DNA from: Halobacillus salinus
GTDB taxonomy: Bacteria > Bacillota > Bacilli > Bacillales > Halobacillaceae
DNA: 64,000 nt
Direction of reading: 5' to 3'
Assembly: GCF_004684905.1 (NCBI RefSeq)
Contig: NZ_SRJC01000001.1
Span: 1,364,001-1,428,000, forward strand
The position numbers and the translations under genes are program-made. A model generated the notes under the pieces. That model worked only from the letters and a program-made list of their open reading frames with translations. It ran no database searches and was not told the DNA's origin. This document shows positions 61,484-64,000 of this stretch, piece after piece. Positions within the stretch are counted from its first letter, which is position 1. Each line of letters starts with the position of its first letter.

Positions 61484-63151
61484 TTATTCAACAGAGAAAA
61501 TATAAGAATAAATTGGTTGCCCACCTTGATGGACTTCCACTTCCAAATCTTCAAATGTCTCTTCAATATATGCTTCTAACTCTGCAACTTCTTTTTCTTC
61601 CACATCTTCCCCGACAAGAATGGTGATGATCTCATCCTCATCTTCGTCAATCAGCTGGTTCAGCAACGCTTTAGCTGCAGAAAGCTGATCTTTATCCGTA
61701 GCGGAGATTTTGCCATTGGCAATGCCCATATAGTGGCCTTTCTCAATGGTAAGACCCTCAATTTGGGTATCGCGAACAGCGTATGTGATCTGACCAGTCT
61801 TCACTTCCTGCATCAGACTTGTCATTTCATTTGTGTTCGTCTCTAAGTCTGCTTCAGGATTGAAACCTAGCATCGCACTCATACCTTGAGGAATCGTCTT
61901 CGTTTTCACGACAGATACCTCGACTTCTGCGATTTCCGCTGCCTGATCAGCTGCCATGATGATGTTTTTGTTGTTCGGTAAGATGATCACTTTGTTTGCG
62001 TGCGCTTCTTTGATCGCTTCTGATAAGTCCTGAGTACTAGGGTTCATCGTCTGACCACCTTGGATCACGACATTTGCACCAAGGCTTTCAAACAGCTTCT
62101 TGATGCCATCGCCCATAGAAACCGTCACGATGCCATATTCTGCTTTGGCTTCCGGCTTCTTTTTGACATCTTTCTTTTGTCCGACGATCGATGTGTGCTG
62201 CTCGCGCATATTCTCCACTTTCATCTTGATCAAGCTTCCGTATTGTTGTCCAAGGTTGAAGGCTTCACCTGGTTTTTCAGCGTGGACGTGTACTTTGACC
62301 AGTTCTTCGTCCGAAACGACAAGCAAGGAGTCGCCTAGTTGGCTCAACTCTTCACGGAATCGCTCATCACTATATGGATTCTCTTGTAATTTATCATCCT
62401 CAAACTTCACCATGAACTCGGTGCAATAACCGAACTCGATGTCTTCTGTGTTCATGAAGTCCTGAGCAAGCTTGTGGTGCTCAGCATTAACCATGTCATC
62501 CATGGATACCGTCTCATCGATGTCTGGAAGCTCTTCGCCTTTTAAGTTGGCTAAGAAGCCTTCATAGATCGTTAGAAGACCTTGTCCTCCACTATCGACG
62601 ACACCTACCTCTTTCAGAACAGGAAGCAATTCAGGTGTGCGCTTCAGCGACTCTTTCGCAGCTGCGACAACTCCCTCCATGAAGGCAATGATGTCTTCAT
62701 TTTGTTCAGCAAGTTCCACGGAAGCTTCTGCCGCATCTTTGGCAACGGTAAGAATTGTCCCTTCAACAGGTTTCATGACAGCTTTATAAGCTGTTGTCAC
62801 GCCACCTTGGAATCCTTCAGACAAATCTTTCGTCGTCAATGTCCCCTTATCTTCCATCGCTTTTCCGAATCCACGGAAGATTTGAGACAAGATGACACCA
62901 GAGTTTCCACGCGCCCCCATCAATAACCCTTTCGAAAAGGCTTGGGCGACAGTTCCGGCATGGTTCTCACTTACCGTTTTCACTTCCTCTGCACCTGAGG
63001 TCATCGATAAATTCATGTTAGTACCCGTGTCACCATCTGGGACAGGGAATACGTTTAAGGCATCAATCATCTGAGAATTCTTTGTGAGATGATGAGCTCC
63101 TTGCAAAATCATTTCGGCTAACTTTTGGCCGTCTATAGTTTGTAACGTCAC
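61484..63151 (-). CDS. fakA: Fatty acid kinase catalytic subunit FakA (YloV)
   Basis: Kinase that phosphorylates FakB-bound fatty acids so that they can enter phospholipids through PlsX/PlsY. 555 residues. The DAK2-type nucleotide domain is at 1-~200 (NVFPVPDGDTGTNMNLSM with the Mg-binding aspartates; GARGNSGVILSQIFRG); a central region follows (EFGYCTEFMVKFEDD) and the C-terminal DegV-like EDD fold (ITILVGEDVEEKEVAELEAY) closes it. GTG start with GGAGGAAG upstream. Behind the asp23-like gene, as in B. subtilis. Confidence 0.94.
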   Translation of the reverse strand: MTLQTIDGQKLAEMILQGAHHLTKNSQMIDALNVFPVPDGDTGTNMNLSMTSGAEEVKTVSENHAGTVAQAFSKGLLMGARGNSGVILSQIFRGFGKAMEDKGTLTTKDLSEGFQGGVTTAYKAVMKPVEGTILTVAKDAAEASVELAEQNEDIIAFMEGVVAAAKESLKRTPELLPVLKEVGVVDSGGQGLLTIYEGFLANLKGEELPDIDETVSMDDMVNAEHHKLAQDFMNTEDIEFGYCTEFMVKFEDDKLQENPYSDERFREELSQLGDSLLVVSDEELVKVHVHAEKPGEAFNLGQQYGSLIKMKVENMREQHTSIVGQKKDVKKKPEAKAEYGIVTVSMGDGIKKLFESLGANVVIQGGQTMNPSTQDLSEAIKEAHANKVIILPNNKNIIMAADQAAEIAEVEVSVVKTKTIPQGMSAMLGFNPEADLETNTNEMTSLMQEVKTGQITYAVRDTQIEGLTIEKGHYMGIANGKISATDKDQLSAAKALLNQLIDEDEDEIITILVGEDVEEKEVAELEAYIEETFEDLEVEVHQGGQPIYSYIFSVE

Positions 63152-63182
63152 GCTTACTTCCTCCTTTGACTACAACAAAGAC

Positions 63183-63545
63183 CTATTCGCTCGTCACGCG
63201 AACTCCTTGGATGTAAATATTCACCGAGTCCACTGACAAGCCGACTGTTTTATTCAATGTGTATTTCACTTGTGACTGTACGTTGTGTGCAACTTCTGAA
63301 ATCTTTGTTCCGTAACTAACGATAATAAACATATCTATGTGAAGGTTGTCTTCCTCTTGTCTTACGACGACACCCTTCGAAAAGTTCTCTTTTTTCAACA
63401 TTTCGGATAATCCATCGCGGATCTGGTTTTTAGATGCCATACCGACAATGCCGTAGCATTCAACAGCTGCTCCTCCTGCGACGGTAGAAATCACTTCATT
63501 GGTAATGGTGATATGACCATTTTGGTTATGCAAATCAACGGACAT
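63183..63545 (-). CDS. yloU: Asp23/Gls24 family envelope stress protein (YloU)
   Basis: A 120-residue Asp23/Gls24 family protein, thought to form a layer near the membrane and to act with FakA. GHITITNEVISTVAGGAAVE opens the fold; YGIVGMASKNQIRD, VVVRQEEDNLHIDMFIIVSYG and VGLSVDSVNIYIQGVRV follow. GGAGGATTCCCC precedes the ATG. Cotranscribed with fakA (31-base gap) from an extended -10 promoter. Confidence 0.94.
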   Translation of the reverse strand: MSVDLHNQNGHITITNEVISTVAGGAAVECYGIVGMASKNQIRDGLSEMLKKENFSKGVVVRQEEDNLHIDMFIIVSYGTKISEVAHNVQSQVKYTLNKTVGLSVDSVNIYIQGVRVTSE

Positions 63546-63580
63546 GGGGAATCCTCCTTTTATAACTCCATACTGCTTAC

Positions 63581-63589
63581 ATTATAACA
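63581..63589 (-). promoter_or_regulatory. Extended -10 promoter of yloU-fakA
   Basis: Minus strand TGTTATAAT, i.e. TGn plus a perfect TATAAT, 36-44 bases before the yloU start. The -35 region is weak, as allowed for extended -10 promoters. Confidence 0.55.
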
Positions 63590-63712
63590 CATAATAGTTC
63601 ATACGAGCCTATGAATACAGAGCTCGGCATACGCATAATTCCCCTTATATACTTTGTAACAATTCTTTCGGTCTGTCAAGAGAAAATTCTTGATATAATT
63701 CTGTTGCAGTTA

Positions 63713-63741
63713 TTGCAAGGGGTTTTTGGATATGATATAGT
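63713..63741 (+). promoter_or_regulatory. Promoter of rpmB
   Basis: TTGCAA and TATAGT exactly 17 bases apart on the plus strand, 46 bases before the rpmB ATG. Confidence 0.7.
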
Positions 63742-63787
63742 AACGTAGTATCTGATGATTTATGTATGTAACAGGAGGGATTTTTAC

Positions 63788-63976
63788 ATGGCACGTCGTA
63801 GTGTAATTTCGGGCAAAGGTACCCGTTCAGGTAACCACCGTTCACACGCAATGAACGCTAATAAACGTAAATTCAAAGCCAACGTACAAAAAGTACGCAT
63901 CATGGTAGATGGTAAGCCACAAAAAGCTTACGTAACTGCTCGTGAATTGAAATCTGGTAAAGTAGAGCGCGTCTAA
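63788..63976 (+). CDS. rpmB: 50S ribosomal protein L28
   Basis: Ribosomal protein L28, 62 residues, the Firmicute size: [20 protein letters not shown], then [20 protein letters not shown] and a closing [12 protein letters not shown]. It lacks the zinc cysteines of some L28 forms. ATG 8 bases after AGGAGGGA. Divergent from yloU-fakA, as in B. subtilis. An A-rich start of a likely terminator is cut by the window edge. Confidence 0.97.
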   Translation: MARRSVISGKGTRSGNHRSHAMNANKRKFKANVQKVRIMVDGKPQKAYVTARELKSGKVERV

Positions 63977-64000
63977 TTCCATAGACGTCAAAAAAAGCAC

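Noticed and set aside
61372-61566. Minus-strand 64-codon frame at the end of fakA
   Set aside because: It overlaps fakA out of frame and runs through the fakA terminator.
1-64000. CRISPR arrays, tRNA/rRNA genes, insertion sequences, phage genes
   Set aside because: No regular short repeats, no cloverleaf or rRNA sequence, and no transposase or integrase-like product were seen on either strand.

Overview
The window reads as a chromosomal segment of a low-to-mid GC endospore-former type Firmicute (family Bacillaceae). The minus strand carries the block fakA-asp23 ... sdaAB-sdaAA-recG ... fapR-plsX-fabD-fabG-acpP-rnc-smc-ftsY-ylxM-ffh-rpsP-khpA-ylqD-rimM-trmD-rplS-lepB-rbgA-rnhB-ylqG-ylqH-sucC-sucD, which is the order known from Bacillus subtilis. 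A very acidic FtsY N-terminus, aa3 quinol oxidase, FosB and a CYP102A enzyme fit a halophilic or halotolerant member of the Halobacillus/Pontibacillus/Virgibacillus kind; that placement is inference, not proof. No rRNA, tRNA, CRISPR array, transposase or phage gene was seen.

Region 1 (1-26.3 kb, almost all minus strand) is core information processing and envelope metabolism: TCA cycle enzymes, ribosome maturation, tRNA modification, SRP-dependent protein targeting, chromosome condensation, RNase III, fatty acid and phospholipid initiation under FapR, RecG and serine dehydratase. Two additions stand out: a plus-strand UPF0435 gene between smc and rnc, and an LD-carboxypeptidase-like gene between recG and fapR.

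Region 2 (26.4-61.4 kb) separates sdaAB from fakA, which are neighbours in B. subtilis, and looks like a long accessory stretch. It holds an NCS2 purine-type permease behind a long structured leader, a small heat-shock protein, a SET-domain protein, a membrane GGDEF protein, the qoxABCD quinol oxidase with an extra short subunit-IV paralogue, a decayed DJ-1/PfpI gene, a ClpN-GNAT fusion with FosB, a 2H phosphoesterase, a lone oligopeptide-binding lipoprotein, a CsbD stress protein with a sigma-B-like promoter, an orphan UPF1-like helicase, the csoR-copA-copZ copper operon facing a DUF4396 membrane protein that shares its promoter motif, two kinase-fold resistance-like proteins, a FUSC exporter-like protein, and a MarR-controlled CYP102A fatty acid hydroxylase. 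From 60.8 down to 55.9 kb runs one tightly packed minus-strand set of about ten genes (tiny membrane proteins, PspC, metallo-beta-lactamase fold, GNAT, phosphotransferase, HAD, two Nudix, P-loop kinase) without an internal terminator that I can see.

Region 3 (61.4-64 kb) returns to the core: fakA and its Asp23-family partner on the minus strand and rpmB diverging on the plus strand, as in B. subtilis. Starts were adjusted wherever a Shine-Dalgarno sequence decided between candidates; several small genes below 60 codons are reported only here.
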